From: an uncultured Lutimaribacter sp.
Lineage (GTDB): Bacteria > Pseudomonadota > Alphaproteobacteria > Rhodobacterales > Rhodobacteraceae
Direction: 5' to 3'
DNA: 64,000 nucleotides
NCBI GenBank assembly: GCA_913061505.1
Contig: CAJXSO010000004.1
Coordinates: 40,920 to 104,919 of the forward strand
A model generated the notes under the pieces. That model was not told the origin of the DNA. It worked only from the letters and a program-made list of their open reading frames with translations, and did no database searches. This document shows, one piece after another, positions 17,584-27,562 of the stretch (positions are counted from its first letter, which is position 1; the number at the start of each line of letters is the position of its first letter). The translations under genes and the position numbers were made by a program.

Positions 17584-18755
17584 TACAGATTGGCACGCAT
17601 GAGATTTCCTTTGACGACCCGCTGTTTTTGCTGGCGCTTGTCGGGCTATGCGTGCTGGCGCTGATTTTGGTGCTTTTGGTTATGGCGGTGCGCGCAGCCG
17701 GGCGCAGCGCGCAGATGGCTGCGCCTTTGGCCGCGCAATTGGGGCAATTGGGCCAGCGGGTGCAATCGCTGTCGGATGGCCAGCAGCAATTGGCCGGCGG
17801 GCTGACGCATGTTTCAGATGCGCAGGCGGCGGCGCAAACCCATATGCTGCAGTTGATGGAGCGGCGGTTGGCGCAGGTCAGCGAAGCGATGACAGAAAAC
17901 CTGCAAGGCTCGGCCCGGCGCACGGCGCATTCGCTGGGTGAATTGCAGCAGCGTTTGCAGGTGATCGACAAGGCGCAGGAAAATATCACCAAACTGTCGG
18001 GCGATGTGCTGTCGTTGCAAGATATCTTGTCAAACAAACAAACGCGCGGCGCCTTTGGTGAAATTCAGCTGCGCGATATCGTGGGCAAGGCCCTGCCCAG
18101 CGATAGTTTCACCTGGCAGGCCACGCTGTCGAACGGGCGGCGCGCCGATTGTTTGATCCATCTGCCAAACCCGCCCGGCCCTATTGTGATCGACAGCAAA
18201 TTCCCGCTTGAACCCTACGAGGCGCTGGTGAATGCCCAAACGCCCGAGCAACTGACCCGCGCGGCGCAATTGATGCGGCAGGCGGTGCGCAGCCATATCA
18301 AGGCGATATCTGAGAAATATATCCTTGATGGGGAAACCGCCGATGGGGCGCTGATGTTTCTACCATCCGAGGCGGTTTATGCCGAATTGCACGCGCGTTT
18401 TCCCGAATTGGTGCGCGAGGGTTTTGCCGCCCGGGTGTGGATTGTCTCGCCCACCACCTGCATGGCCACGCTGAACACCATGCGCGCCATTTTGAAAGAT
18501 GCGCGCATGCGCGAACAGGCCGGCGCCATTCGCCGCGAATTGGGGCTGCTGTTTGGCGATGTAGAAAGGCTGGGCACGCGGGTGGAAAACCTCGACAGGC
18601 ATTTTTCGCAGGCGGCCAAGGATATTTCTGAAATCAAGATCAGCGCCGACAAAGCCGGGCGCCGGGCGCGGCGGCTGGATAATTTCGATTTCGAGGAACT
18701 GGCCCCCGAAACCGACCCTGCCGTTGTGCCGATCGAGGCGCCAAAGCCGCAATAG
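17580..18755 (+). CDS. rmuC: DNA recombination protein RmuC
   Basis: A 391-residue RmuC-family protein. It starts with one membrane anchor (about 10-35), then a coiled-coil region (about 40-145, QLGQLGQRVQSLSDGQQQL and following). The conserved nuclease-like RmuC core follows: GAFGEIQLRDIV, WQATLSNGRRADCLIHLP, VIDSKFPLEPYEAL, and SEAVYAELHARFPELV with VWIVSPTTCMATLNTMRAIL. RmuC limits rearrangements at inverted repeats in E. coli and has a PD-(D/E)xK-like core. The start codon overlaps the mutL stop. The tail is acidic and proline-rich. The gene converges on pheA, with 3 bases between stops. Confidence 0.95.
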   Translation: MIQIGTHEISFDDPLFLLALVGLCVLALILVLLVMAVRAAGRSAQMAAPLAAQLGQLGQRVQSLSDGQQQLAGGLTHVSDAQAAAQTHMLQLMERRLAQVSEAMTENLQGSARRTAHSLGELQQRLQVIDKAQENITKLSGDVLSLQDILSNKQTRGAFGEIQLRDIVGKALPSDSFTWQATLSNGRRADCLIHLPNPPGPIVIDSKFPLEPYEALVNAQTPEQLTRAAQLMRQAVRSHIKAISEKYILDGETADGALMFLPSEAVYAELHARFPELVREGFAARVWIVSPTTCMATLNTMRAILKDARMREQAGAIRRELGLLFGDVERLGTRVENLDRHFSQAAKDISEIKISADKAGRRARRLDNFDFEELAPETDPAVVPIEAPKPQ

Positions 18756-18758
18756 CGC

Positions 18759-19595
18759 CTAAAACCGCCGTGGATCGGCGGGGTAGGTGCCCAAAATCTT
18801 CATCTCGGATGTGAAATAGCCCAGCTCGTCTAGCGCCAGCTGCACGTTGGCATCATCGGGGTGGCCCTCGATATCGGCGTAAAACTGCGTGGCGGTGAAC
18901 GAGCCGCCCACCATATAGCTTTCCAGCTTTGTCATGTTCACGCCATTGGTGGCAAACCCGCCCATCGCCTTGTAAAGCGCGGCTGGAATGTTGCGCACCT
19001 GAAAGACGAATGTGGTCATCATATGGTCCGAGCGGCGGGTGCTGTTCATCTGCGGTGCCATCAGCAAAAACCGGGTGGTGTTATGGCCGTGGTCTTCGAT
19101 ATCGCGGGCCAACACATCAAGCCCATAGATCTGCGCGGCCAATTCCGACGCCAAAACACCCTCGCCCTTGGTGCGGTGCTGGGCCAGCTCTTCGGCGGCG
19201 CCAGCGCTGTCGGCGGCGGCTTCGGCGCTAATGCCATGGGCCTTGAGAAATGTTTTGGCTTGCGGAATCAGCACCAGATGCGCGCGCACCTTGGCAATAT
19301 CGGCCAGCGTGCTGCCGGGCAGGCCCATCAGGGCGATGCGCACGCGCACGAAAACCTCGTCGATGATGTAAAGCCCCGATTGCGGCAACAGGCGGTGAAT
19401 ATCGGCCACCCGCCCATAGGTAGAATTTTCAACCGGCAGCATCGCCATATCGGCCCGGCCATCGCGCACGGCATCGATGACCTCTTCGAATGTATCGCAG
19501 GGCAGCGGCTGCATATCGGGGCGCGACAGGGCGCAGGCCTCGTGGCCATAGGCACCCAAAACCCCCTGAAAAGCGATGCAATTGGTCTTTGTCAT
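18759..19595 (-). CDS. pheA: Prephenate dehydratase
   Basis: A 278-residue monofunctional prephenate dehydratase, making phenylpyruvate for phenylalanine synthesis. The N-terminal catalytic domain is read from AFQGVLGAYGHEAC through LPVENSTYGRVADIHRLL (with the conserved VENS) to DHGHNTTRFLLM, the TRF motif. The C-terminal ACT domain (about 195-275) includes MTKLESYMVGGSFTATQFYADIEGH, the phenylalanine-binding ESR(P)-type site. There is no chorismate mutase domain. The ATG at 19595 gives the normal start; the frame is open further upstream but overlaps the promoter of the divergent cytochrome gene, 117 bases away. Confidence 0.95.
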   Translation of the reverse strand: MTKTNCIAFQGVLGAYGHEACALSRPDMQPLPCDTFEEVIDAVRDGRADMAMLPVENSTYGRVADIHRLLPQSGLYIIDEVFVRVRIALMGLPGSTLADIAKVRAHLVLIPQAKTFLKAHGISAEAAADSAGAAEELAQHRTKGEGVLASELAAQIYGLDVLARDIEDHGHNTTRFLLMAPQMNSTRRSDHMMTTFVFQVRNIPAALYKAMGGFATNGVNMTKLESYMVGGSFTATQFYADIEGHPDDANVQLALDELGYFTSEMKILGTYPADPRRF

Positions 19596-19712
19596 GTCAA
19601 ATCCATCGAAAAATGGCCCAAATGGGCGTTTGGTCGCGGTAAGTATACCTTGCGCCGGGCAAGGGGAAGCATATAGATACCCGGCGACAGACACGAACAA
19701 AACGGGCGAACC

Positions 19713-20237
19713 ATGTTTGACACGATGACCATTACCAAAGCTGGCGGCGCGCTATGTGGTGCCTTGCTTGTGTTTCTGCTGGGCAATTGGGCTGCTGAAA
19801 GCCTGTACCATGTTGGCACTGCCGGGCATGGCGATGAAGAACATGCCGCAGGCTATGTGATCGAGGTAGAAACCGGCGGCGGCGAAGCCGAAGAAGAAGT
19901 GGTTGTTGATGTGGCAGCCATTTTGGCCGCAGGCGATGTTGCCAGCGGTGCGAAAGTCTTTTCGAAATGCAAAGCCTGCCACAAGCTGGAAAAAGGCGCC
20001 AACGCAACTGGCCCCTACCTGTATGGCGTTGTGGGCCGTGCGGTTGATACAGCCGAGGGCTATGGCTACTCGGGCGCGCTGGAACAAGCGGCCGATGTTT
20101 GGACGCCTGAAAACCTCTATGCCTTCTTGGAAAACCCGCGCGGCTATGCCCCCGGCAACAAAATGTCGTTCTCGGGCCTGAAAAAGCCTGAAGACCGCGC
20201 CGACCTGATCGCGTATCTGGATAGCCTGGATAACTAA
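19713..20237 (+). CDS. cycM: Membrane-anchored cytochrome c (CycM / c552-like)
   Basis: A 174-residue class I cytochrome c with an uncleaved N-terminal membrane anchor (about 10-30, GGALCGALLVFLLGNWAAES), an acidic Glu/Gly/Val-rich linker (about 37-68), and a haem domain with CKACH at 86-90 and a Met ligand in NKMSFSG (about 150). The GYSGALEQA segment is also typical. It matches the CycM and cytochrome c552 proteins of Paracoccus and relatives, which carry electrons from the bc1 complex to terminal oxidases. This fits the cbb3 oxidase genes downstream, although there is also unlinked transport between. A terminator follows at 20280. Confidence 0.9.
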   Translation: MFDTMTITKAGGALCGALLVFLLGNWAAESLYHVGTAGHGDEEHAAGYVIEVETGGGEAEEEVVVDVAAILAAGDVASGAKVFSKCKACHKLEKGANATGPYLYGVVGRAVDTAEGYGYSGALEQAADVWTPENLYAFLENPRGYAPGNKMSFSGLKKPEDRADLIAYLDSLDN

Positions 20238-20279
20238 GACCAGCACATGGCGCGCCCGTGCGGCGGTGCCTGCTTTCAT

Positions 20280-20307
20280 AGGCCGTGCCCCCGGGTGCGG
20301 CCTTTTT
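20280..20307 (+). terminator. Rho-independent terminator after the CycM-like gene
   Basis: AGGCCGTGCCC and GGGTGCGGCCT form a stem-loop with two G-T pairs, followed by TTTTT (20303-20307). It sits 43 bases after the cytochrome stop codon and before the yejA promoter region. Confidence 0.75.
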
Positions 20308-20423
20308 GCTATGCGGCCCTTTTCGTGCTGATCACGTTTTCTTAGATTGAACGTGGCCCCGTGCGGCAATTACGTTAAGTCTGACGCATCAGAAGAAAAA
20401 CACGCAGCAGCAGGAGTGACAGC

Positions 20424-22334
20424 ATGGTATCCAACGGGCTGGTTTTGGCGGCACCGCACCCCCGCATCTTTGCGCCGGTCTGGGCATTGATGCGCCTGTG
20501 CCTGTTTTTGCTTTGCACCTATCCCTTGGCCAGCATGCCCCTGCACGCCCAGGAAAAGATCATTCGCGCGCATGGGTTATCGGCCTTTGGCGAGCTGAAA
20601 TACCCCGAAGGTTTTGCGCATTTCGATTACGTAAACCCCGCAGCGCCCAAGGGTGGCACGTTTTCCACCTGGGCCTTTGGCACGTTTGACAGCCTGTCGC
20701 CCTATATTTTGAAAGGCAATGCCGCAGCCGGGTCTACGGTGTTTTTCGACAGTTTGATGACCGCCACGCTAGACGAGCCTGACGCGATGTATGGGCTGGT
20801 GGCCCATAGCGTGGAATACCCCGAAAGCCGGGAATGGGTGATCTTTCACATGCGCCCCGAGGCGCGGTTTTGGGATGGCACGCCGCTGACAGCGCAGGAT
20901 GTGGTTTTTTCCGTCGATATCCTGCGCGAAAAGGGGCAGCCTGTTTACAAAGTGATTTTGAAAGATTTCCAAAAGGTCGAGGCGCTGGATGATCACACAG
21001 TGAAATTCACCTTTGCCCCCGATGGCCCTTTGCGCGAATTGCCGATGACTGCCGCAGGCCTGCCGATTTTCTCGCGCGCCTATTACGCCACCCGCGATTT
21101 TGCCGAATCAACCCTGGATGCCCCCATGGGATCTGGGCCCTATATGCTGGAAGAGGTGATTTCAGGCACCAGCGTCACCTACAAGCGCAACCCCGATTAT
21201 TGGGCCAAGGATTTGAACGTTGTGGTGGGGCACAACAATTTCGATTTGCTGAAAATCGAATATTTCGCCGATTACACCACCGCGTTTGAGGCGTTCAAAG
21301 CGGGCGCTTATTCGTTCCGCGAAGAATTCATGTCGCTGATCTGGGCCACCGGCTATGATTTCCCGGCTGTGCAAAAAGGCTGGGTAAAGGTGGAAACCCT
21401 GGCCGATGGCCGCCCGGCGGGCACGCAAGGCTGGTGGTTTAACCTGCGCCGCCCGGTGCTTCAGGATGCGCGCGTGCGCGAGGCCATCGGCATGGCGTTT
21501 AATTTCGAATGGTCCAACGAAAGCCTGTTTTACGGGCTTTATTCGCGCACCGATAGTTTTTGGGAAAATTCGCCCATGCAGGCCCAGGGCCTGCCCGATG
21601 CGGCAGAACTGGCGCTGCTGGAACCGCTGCGCGCCGACCTGCCCGAGGCGGTGTTTACCCAAGAGGCATGGGTGCCGGCTGTCTCGTCGCCCGATCGCGT
21701 GGCCGACCGGCGCACCCTGCGCCAAGCGGGCAAGCTGCTGGACGAGGCAGGCTGGGCTGTGGGCCCCGATGGTATTCGCGTGAATGCGGCGGGTGAAAAG
21801 CTGCAGATCGAGTTTTTGAACGACAGCCCCAGTTTCGAGCGTATTGTGAACCCTTATGTTGAAAATCTGGGGCGTTTGGGCATTGCGGTAAAAACCGAGC
21901 GGGTCGAAAGCGCGCAGGCGCAAGAGCGCGAGAAAAAGTTTGATTTCGATATCACCACGCGCCGCTATTCCATGTCGCAAACCCCAGGGGCGGAATTGCG
22001 GGCGATGTTTGGCTCGGAAACCGCGGGGGTAGAGGGGTCGAACAACATCGCTGGTGTGGCCAACCCTGCCGTCGATGCGCTAATCCGCCATGTGGAAAAC
22101 GCCACCAACCGTGACGAGCTGACAGTGGCGGTCAAAGCGCTGGACAGGGTGCTGCGCGCGCTGCATATCTGGGTGCCGCAATGGTACAAGCCCGTGCATA
22201 ACATTGCCTATTTCGATATGTTCGACCGCCCATATACCGATACGCCGCCGCCCAGTTCGCTGGGGGAAAGCGCGATTTGGTGGTTTAACCCGGCAAAAGC
22301 CGAGGCGCTGCGCGCCGCCGGCGCCTTGCGTTAG
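20424..22334 (+). CDS. yejA: YejA-type periplasmic oligopeptide-binding protein
   Basis: A 636-residue solute-binding protein of family 5 (SBP_bac_5), the binding subunit of a YejABEF peptide importer. A long signal peptide covers about 1-43, with the hydrophobic core RLCLFLLCTYPLAS and a likely cut after LHA. The mature part begins with the YejA-like sequence KIIRAHGLSAFGELKYP, then FDYVNPAAPKGGTF, and shows RFWDGTPLTAQDVVFS, the SBP_bac_5 signature region. AGGAG lies ahead of the ATG. In E. coli YejA delivers microcin C and peptides; here the physiological load is probably peptides. First gene of yejABEF. Confidence 0.93.
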   Translation: MVSNGLVLAAPHPRIFAPVWALMRLCLFLLCTYPLASMPLHAQEKIIRAHGLSAFGELKYPEGFAHFDYVNPAAPKGGTFSTWAFGTFDSLSPYILKGNAAAGSTVFFDSLMTATLDEPDAMYGLVAHSVEYPESREWVIFHMRPEARFWDGTPLTAQDVVFSVDILREKGQPVYKVILKDFQKVEALDDHTVKFTFAPDGPLRELPMTAAGLPIFSRAYYATRDFAESTLDAPMGSGPYMLEEVISGTSVTYKRNPDYWAKDLNVVVGHNNFDLLKIEYFADYTTAFEAFKAGAYSFREEFMSLIWATGYDFPAVQKGWVKVETLADGRPAGTQGWWFNLRRPVLQDARVREAIGMAFNFEWSNESLFYGLYSRTDSFWENSPMQAQGLPDAAELALLEPLRADLPEAVFTQEAWVPAVSSPDRVADRRTLRQAGKLLDEAGWAVGPDGIRVNAAGEKLQIEFLNDSPSFERIVNPYVENLGRLGIAVKTERVESAQAQEREKKFDFDITTRRYSMSQTPGAELRAMFGSETAGVEGSNNIAGVANPAVDALIRHVENATNRDELTVAVKALDRVLRALHIWVPQWYKPVHNIAYFDMFDRPYTDTPPPSSLGESAIWWFNPAKAEALRAAGALR

Positions 22335-22347
22335 GGGGCATTGCTGA

Positions 22348-23436
22348 ATGGGCGCCTATATCTTTCGGCGATTGCTGCTGATCGTGCCCACCTTGCTGGG
22401 GATCATGGTGATCAATTTTGCACTGGTGCAATTTGTGCCGGGTGGCCCGATTGAACAGGTGCTGGCCCAGATGCAGGGCCAGGGCGATGTGTTCGAGGGC
22501 TTTGCCGGTGGCGGCGATGCGGCGGTGGGCGGTGCGGCGGGCGCCGATGACAGCGGTTATGCCGGGGCGCGGGGCCTGCCCCCCGAATTTATCGCCGAGC
22601 TAGAGCGCGAGTTTGGGTTTGATAAACCCCCGCTAGAGCGTTTTTTGACGATGATCTGGAACTATATACGCCTTGATTTTGGCGAAAGCTATTTCCGGTC
22701 GATCTCGGTCATTGATCTGATTTTAGAAAAAATGCCGGTCAGCATCACGCTGGGCCTTTGGTCGACCTTGATTGCCTATCTTGTGTCTATCCCGCTGGGC
22801 ATCCGCAAGGCTGTGCGCGATGGCACCCCTTTTGATACATGGACAAGCGGGCTGATTATTGTGGCCTATGCGATCCCCGGCTTTTTGTTTGCCATCTTGC
22901 TGTTGGTCTTGTTTGCCGGTGGCTCGTATCTGCAGATCTTCCCGTTGCGGGGGCTGACCAGCGATAATTGGCACGAATTGGGCCTATGGGCCAAGATTGG
23001 CGATTATTTTTGGCATATCGCACTGCCTGTCACCGCCTCGACCATCTCGGCCTTTGCCACGCTGACGCTGCTGACCAAAAACAGCTTTCTGGACGAGATC
23101 AAGAAACACTACGTGATGACCGCGCGCGCCAAGGGGCTAAGCCCGCGGCAGGTGCTTTACGGGCATGTCTTTCGCAATGCCATGCTGATTGTGATTGCAG
23201 GCTTTCCGGCGGTGTTTGTGGGGGTGTTTTTCGGCGGCTCGATCATTATTGAAACAATCTTCAGCCTAGATGGGCTGGGGCGGCTGGGGTTCGAGGCGGC
23301 AGTGGCGCGCGATTACCCGGTGATCTTTGGCACGCTGTTCATCTTTGGCCTGATCGGGCTGTTGGTGGGCATATTGTCTGATTTGATGTATGTGCTGGTA
23401 GATCCGCGCATCGATTTTGAACGGCGCGAGGGCTAG
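22348..23436 (+). CDS. yejB: YejB-type ABC transporter permease
   Basis: A 362-residue inner-membrane permease of the DppB/OppB class. The start ([24 protein letters not shown]) is the usual first helix. A glycine/alanine-rich insertion at about 45-80 ([19 protein letters not shown]) is typical of YejB. About six membrane segments follow, and the ABC-contact EAA loop lies in [22 protein letters not shown]. It pairs with YejE to form the pore. It starts 13 bases after yejA and ends 2 bases before yejE, so the operon is tight. Confidence 0.93.
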   Translation: MGAYIFRRLLLIVPTLLGIMVINFALVQFVPGGPIEQVLAQMQGQGDVFEGFAGGGDAAVGGAAGADDSGYAGARGLPPEFIAELEREFGFDKPPLERFLTMIWNYIRLDFGESYFRSISVIDLILEKMPVSITLGLWSTLIAYLVSIPLGIRKAVRDGTPFDTWTSGLIIVAYAIPGFLFAILLLVLFAGGSYLQIFPLRGLTSDNWHELGLWAKIGDYFWHIALPVTASTISAFATLTLLTKNSFLDEIKKHYVMTARAKGLSPRQVLYGHVFRNAMLIVIAGFPAVFVGVFFGGSIIIETIFSLDGLGRLGFEAAVARDYPVIFGTLFIFGLIGLLVGILSDLMYVLVDPRIDFERREG

Positions 23437-23438
23437 GC

Positions 23439-24551
23439 ATGGCGCTATCCCCCCTGAACCAGCGCCGCTGGCGCAATTTCAAACAAAACCGCCGGGCCTT
23501 TTGGTCGCTTATCTTGTTTTCGGTGCTGTTTGGGCTGTCGTTATTTGCGGAATTCATCGCCAATGACAAACCGATCCTGGTGCAATACCGCGGGCAATAT
23601 TACACGCCTGTGTTCAACTTTTATCCCGAAACCACCTTTGGTGGTGATTTCCAAACCGAGGCCGCCTATCGCGACCCCGAGGTGCGCTGCCTGATCCGCA
23701 GCGGTGGGCAAGAGGCCTGTTTCGATGATCCCGATGGCATTCTGGCGGCAATTGCCACAGGTGATTTTGCCGCTGAAACCCCCGGGTTTCAGCCTGGCTG
23801 GCTGCTGTGGCCGCCCATTCCCTACAGCTATAACACCACCGTCGATCGGCCAGGTGCTGCCCCCTTGGCGCCCAATGGCCAAAACCTGTTGGGTACCGAT
23901 GATACCAAGCGCGATGTGCTGGCGCGGGTGATCTATGGGTTCCGCCTGTCGATTTTGTTTACGCTGATTGTCACGGTCTGCGCCTCGGTTGTGGGCATTG
24001 TGGCGGGGGCCTTGCAGGGGTTTTTTGGCGGCTGGCTGGATTTGATCTTTCAGCGCATCATCGAAATATGGTCGTCGACCCCACAGCTTTATGTGATCAT
24101 CATTCTCTTTGCCATTTTGGGGCGGGGGTTTTGGCTGTTGGTCTTTGTCACCGTCTTGTTTGGCTGGACGGCGCTGGTGGGTGTGGTGCGTGCCGAATTT
24201 CTGCGCGCGCGCAATCTGGAATATGTGCGCGCGGCGCGGGCGCTGGGCGTGTCGAACCGGGTGATTATGTTCCGCCACATGCTGCCCAATGCCATGGTGG
24301 CCACTTTGACGATGCTGCCCTTTATCGTCACCGGCACCATCGGGCTGTTGGCCAGCCTCGATTTTCTGGGCTTTGGCCTGCCGTCGTCATCGCCCAGTTT
24401 GGGCGAGCTGACCTTGCAAGCGAAACAAAACCTGCAGGCGCCCTGGCTGGCCTTTACCGCCTTTAGCGTCTTTGCGGTGATGCTGTCGCTGCTGGTGTTC
24501 ATATTCGAGGGGGTGCGCGATGCGTTTGACCCCAGAAAGACGTTTCAATGA
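23439..24551 (+). CDS. yejE: YejE-type ABC transporter permease
   Basis: A 370-residue permease of the DppC/OppC class. It has the YejE-specific N-terminus (SPLNQRRWRNFKQNRRAFWSL) with one helix, a long periplasmic segment (about 45-135, including YRGQYYTPVFNFYPETTFGG), and a C-terminal permease domain with the EAA loop VRAARALGVSNRVIMFRHMLPNA. The last codons overlap the yejF start by 4 bases (ATGA), giving translational coupling to the ATPase. Confidence 0.94.
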   Translation: MALSPLNQRRWRNFKQNRRAFWSLILFSVLFGLSLFAEFIANDKPILVQYRGQYYTPVFNFYPETTFGGDFQTEAAYRDPEVRCLIRSGGQEACFDDPDGILAAIATGDFAAETPGFQPGWLLWPPIPYSYNTTVDRPGAAPLAPNGQNLLGTDDTKRDVLARVIYGFRLSILFTLIVTVCASVVGIVAGALQGFFGGWLDLIFQRIIEIWSSTPQLYVIIILFAILGRGFWLLVFVTVLFGWTALVGVVRAEFLRARNLEYVRAARALGVSNRVIMFRHMLPNAMVATLTMLPFIVTGTIGLLASLDFLGFGLPSSSPSLGELTLQAKQNLQAPWLAFTAFSVFAVMLSLLVFIFEGVRDAFDPRKTFQ

Positions 24552-26131
24552 GCGTGCTAGAGGTGCAAAACCTGACCGTGGCCTTCACCCAAGATGGCCA
24601 AACCCATCGCGCCGTGCGCGGTGTCAGCTTTGCGGTAGAGCGTGGTGAAACCGTGGCTTTGGTGGGCGAAAGCGGCTCGGGTAAATCGGTGACGGCGCTG
24701 TCAACGGTGGGGCTGTTGCCGCCTGCGGCGCGCTTGGGCGGCTCGGTGCGCTATGACGGGCAAGAAATGGTGCAGGCCCCCGAGGCGCTGCTGCGCAAGG
24801 TGCGCGGCAATGATATCAGCTTTATCTTTCAAGAGCCGATGACCAGCCTGAACCCGCTACACACGATCGAAAAACAATTGCGCGAATCGATCCAGCTGCA
24901 CCAGGGGCTAGATACAGCCGCGGCACGGCTGCGCTGTTTGGAATTGCTGGGCAAGGTGGGCATTCGCAACCCCGAAGACCGGCTGGGCGCATACCCGCAT
25001 GAACTATCGGGCGGTCAACGCCAGCGGGTGATGATTGCCATGGCCCTGGCAAATACCCCCGCGCTGTTGATCGCAGATGAACCCACCACCGCCTTGGATG
25101 TGACCATCCAAGCGCAGATTTTGGATTTGCTGGCCGATTTGAAGGCCAGCGAAAATATGGGCCTGTTGTTTATCACCCATGACCTGGGCATCGTGCGGCG
25201 TATCGCGGATAAGGTCTGCGTGATGAAAGACGGCCAGATTGTCGAGGCGGGGCCAACGGCAGATATTTTTAACGCGCCCCAGCACCCCTATACCCGCAGC
25301 CTGCTGGCCGCCCGCGCTGTGGGCCAGCCTGCGCCTGTGCCAGAGGCTGCACAAACGGTGGTGGAAACCCGCGATCTGAAAGTATGGTTTCCCATCCAAA
25401 AAGGGTTTTTGAAAAAAACCGTGGGCCATGTGAAGGCGGTGAATGCTGCCAGCCTGACGGTGCGGGCGGGCGAAACGCTGGGCATTGTGGGCGAAAGCGG
25501 CTCGGGCAAAAGCACATTGGCCATGGCGATGATGCGGCTGATCCGCTCGGAAGGGGGCATTACCTATGCTGGCCAAGATGTGCGCGCGTGGTCTACCAAA
25601 ACCCTGCGCCACCTGCGCCGCGAAATGCAGATTGTGTTTCAAGACCCGTTCGGCAGCCTGAGCCCACGCATGACCTGCGAACAGATCATCGCCGAAGGGC
25701 TGGGCGTGCATGGCGTGCCAGATGGCCGCAAGCCGCGCGAATTGGTGGCGGAAATCATGCAAGAGGTGGGGCTAGATCCGGCCACGATGCACCGCTACCC
25801 GCACGAATTTTCCGGTGGTCAGCGCCAGCGTATCGCGATTGCCCGCGCCATGATTTTGCGCCCGAAACTGGTGGTTTTAGACGAACCCACAAGCGCGTTG
25901 GATATGACGGTGCAGGTGCAAATCGTGGATCTGCTGCGCGATCTGCAGGGGAAATACGGGCTGGCCTATTTGTTTATCAGCCACGATTTGAACGTGGTGC
26001 GCGCCATGAGCCACAAGATTGTTGTGATGAAACAGGGTGATATCGTGGAAGCGGGGCCCGCCGAACAGGTGTTTGAGGCCCCGCAATCAGACTATACGCG
26101 CCGCCTGCTGGCGGCGGCGCTAAACCACTAG
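24548..26131 (+). CDS. yejF: YejF-type double ATP-binding subunit
   Basis: A 527-residue fusion of two ABC ATPase domains, powering the YejABEF importer. Domain 1 has Walker A GESGSGKS (about 39-46), signature LSGGQRQRV and Walker B LLIADEPTTALD; domain 2 (from about residue 270) has GESGSGKS, FSGGQRQRI and LVVLDEPTSALD. The order and length match YejF of E. coli. Both halves keep all motifs, so both sites should hydrolyse ATP. It is the last gene of the operon; hemN lies convergent 9 bases beyond. Confidence 0.95.
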   Translation: MSVLEVQNLTVAFTQDGQTHRAVRGVSFAVERGETVALVGESGSGKSVTALSTVGLLPPAARLGGSVRYDGQEMVQAPEALLRKVRGNDISFIFQEPMTSLNPLHTIEKQLRESIQLHQGLDTAAARLRCLELLGKVGIRNPEDRLGAYPHELSGGQRQRVMIAMALANTPALLIADEPTTALDVTIQAQILDLLADLKASENMGLLFITHDLGIVRRIADKVCVMKDGQIVEAGPTADIFNAPQHPYTRSLLAARAVGQPAPVPEAAQTVVETRDLKVWFPIQKGFLKKTVGHVKAVNAASLTVRAGETLGIVGESGSGKSTLAMAMMRLIRSEGGITYAGQDVRAWSTKTLRHLRREMQIVFQDPFGSLSPRMTCEQIIAEGLGVHGVPDGRKPRELVAEIMQEVGLDPATMHRYPHEFSGGQRQRIAIARAMILRPKLVVLDEPTSALDMTVQVQIVDLLRDLQGKYGLAYLFISHDLNVVRAMSHKIVVMKQGDIVEAGPAEQVFEAPQSDYTRRLLAAALNH

Positions 26132-26140
26132 GCGCCCGCC

Positions 26141-27496
26141 CTAAATGGCCGAGCTGTGCCCCGCTTTGCTAAGGTCATAGGCATCAAAGGCACGCGCCAC
26201 CATACGCGCCAGCGGGCGTGCGGCGGGCGGAATAAACAGCCCCTCTGGTGACAGGTGCAACAGCCCGTCAAAGGCCTGCGCCACCGGCTGCAACAGCGCC
26301 TCGACCTGCCTGTCAGACAGGCCAAAGCTGTCTTTCAGCTCGTGTGCATCTATGCGAAAATCACACATCAATGCCTCGATAATACGGGCGCGCATGATGT
26401 CTTGGCCGGAAAATACATGCCCGCGGGCGGTGGAAAACTGACCTGCACGTATCGCCGCCACATGCGCCGAGGTGGCAGGCGCATTTTGCGCATAGCCTTG
26501 TGGAAAGCGCGAAATCGACGATGCGCCAACGCCAATCAGCACCTGGGCTGGGTCATCGGTGTAGCCTTGAAAATTACGCCGCAGCGTGCCGGCCTTCAGC
26601 GCGCGCGCCATGCTATCATCGGGGCGGGCGAAATGATCGATGCCGATTTCGGTGTAGCCATCCCACACAAACAGCCGTTGGGCGGTTTCAAACAGCGCCA
26701 AGCGCTCTTCGGGGGTGGGCAGCGCATCAGACGGTATCATCTGCTGGCGCTTTGCCATCCATGGCACATGGGCATAGCCATAAAGCGCCACGCGATCAGG
26801 GTTGAAGCTAAGCAGCTTTTGCACGGTGTCGGTAATGCGGGCCTGGGTTTGATTGGGCAGGCCGAATAAAATGTCGGCGTTCAGGCTGCGCACACCGCGG
26901 GCGCGAATCATCTCTACGGCGTTGCGGGTGGTTTCAAACCCTTGCAGGCGGCCAATGGTTTTCTGGATGTCTTCATCGAAATCCTGAATGCCAATCGAGG
27001 CGCGGTTCATGCCTGCTGCGGCCAGGGCATCTAGGCGGGCGGCATCAATCTCGTTTGGGTCAATCTCGACTGAAAATTCCGCGTCTTTGGCCAAGGGGGC
27101 CATGGCAAAAATGCTGGCGGCCAGATCGGCCATCATATCGGCGGGCATCAAGGTGGGCGTGCCGCCCCCCCAATGCAGCCGCGATAGCGTAACACCCTTT
27201 GGCAGGTGTTGGCCCAAAAGCGCCAGTTCCTGTTTCAGCGTTTCGGCATAGGCGCGCACGGGTTCCAGGCTTTGGGTGCCTTGCGTGCGACAGGCGCAAA
27301 ACCAACACAACCGCCGGCAAAAGGGCACGTGCAAATAAAGCGAGATCTGGTCTCCGGGCTGAATTGCCCCGATCCAGTGCGAAAATTCGCTGGGCCCTAC
27401 GTTTGGCGAAAAATGCGGCGCGGTCGGGTAACTGGTGTACCGCGGCACTTTGGCATCGAACAGACCTAGCTTTGCGAGTTGCGTTTTTGAGACCAT
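26141..27496 (-). CDS. hemN: Oxygen-independent coproporphyrinogen III oxidase
   Basis: A 451-residue radical-SAM enzyme that decarboxylates coproporphyrinogen III to protoporphyrinogen IX without oxygen, for haem synthesis in low oxygen. The N-terminus VPRYTSYPTAPHF and the cluster motif C-x3-C-x2-C (CRRLCWFC, extended by a fourth Cys, CAC) distinguish true HemN from HemW. HWGGGTPT and SIGIQDFDEDIQ, plus the C-terminal HemN domain, are present. The ATG at 27496 (MVSKTQLAKLG) has a TAAGG-type ribosome binding site; the frame upstream would read through the FNR box at 27533, so longer starts are rejected. Divergent from fnrL, with regulation by FnrL likely. Confidence 0.96.
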   Translation of the reverse strand: MVSKTQLAKLGLFDAKVPRYTSYPTAPHFSPNVGPSEFSHWIGAIQPGDQISLYLHVPFCRRLCWFCACRTQGTQSLEPVRAYAETLKQELALLGQHLPKGVTLSRLHWGGGTPTLMPADMMADLAASIFAMAPLAKDAEFSVEIDPNEIDAARLDALAAAGMNRASIGIQDFDEDIQKTIGRLQGFETTRNAVEMIRARGVRSLNADILFGLPNQTQARITDTVQKLLSFNPDRVALYGYAHVPWMAKRQQMIPSDALPTPEERLALFETAQRLFVWDGYTEIGIDHFARPDDSMARALKAGTLRRNFQGYTDDPAQVLIGVGASSISRFPQGYAQNAPATSAHVAAIRAGQFSTARGHVFSGQDIMRARIIEALMCDFRIDAHELKDSFGLSDRQVEALLQPVAQAFDGLLHLSPEGLFIPPAARPLARMVARAFDAYDLSKAGHSSAI

Positions 27497-27532
27497 GGAT
27501 CTAGCCTTAAACCGATGGGGCAGGGGTGGACT

Positions 27533-27546
27533 TTGACCCAGATCAA
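27533..27546. promoter_or_regulatory. FNR box between hemN and fnrL
   Basis: TTGAC-CCAG-ATCAA differs from the FNR/Anr consensus TTGAT-N4-ATCAA at one base. Its centre (27539.5) is about 43 bases from the hemN start codon and about 23 from the fnrL start codon. It can therefore serve hemN activation and fnrL autoregulation at once. Confidence 0.85.
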
Positions 27547-27562
27547 GCGCGCGAAGATAAAC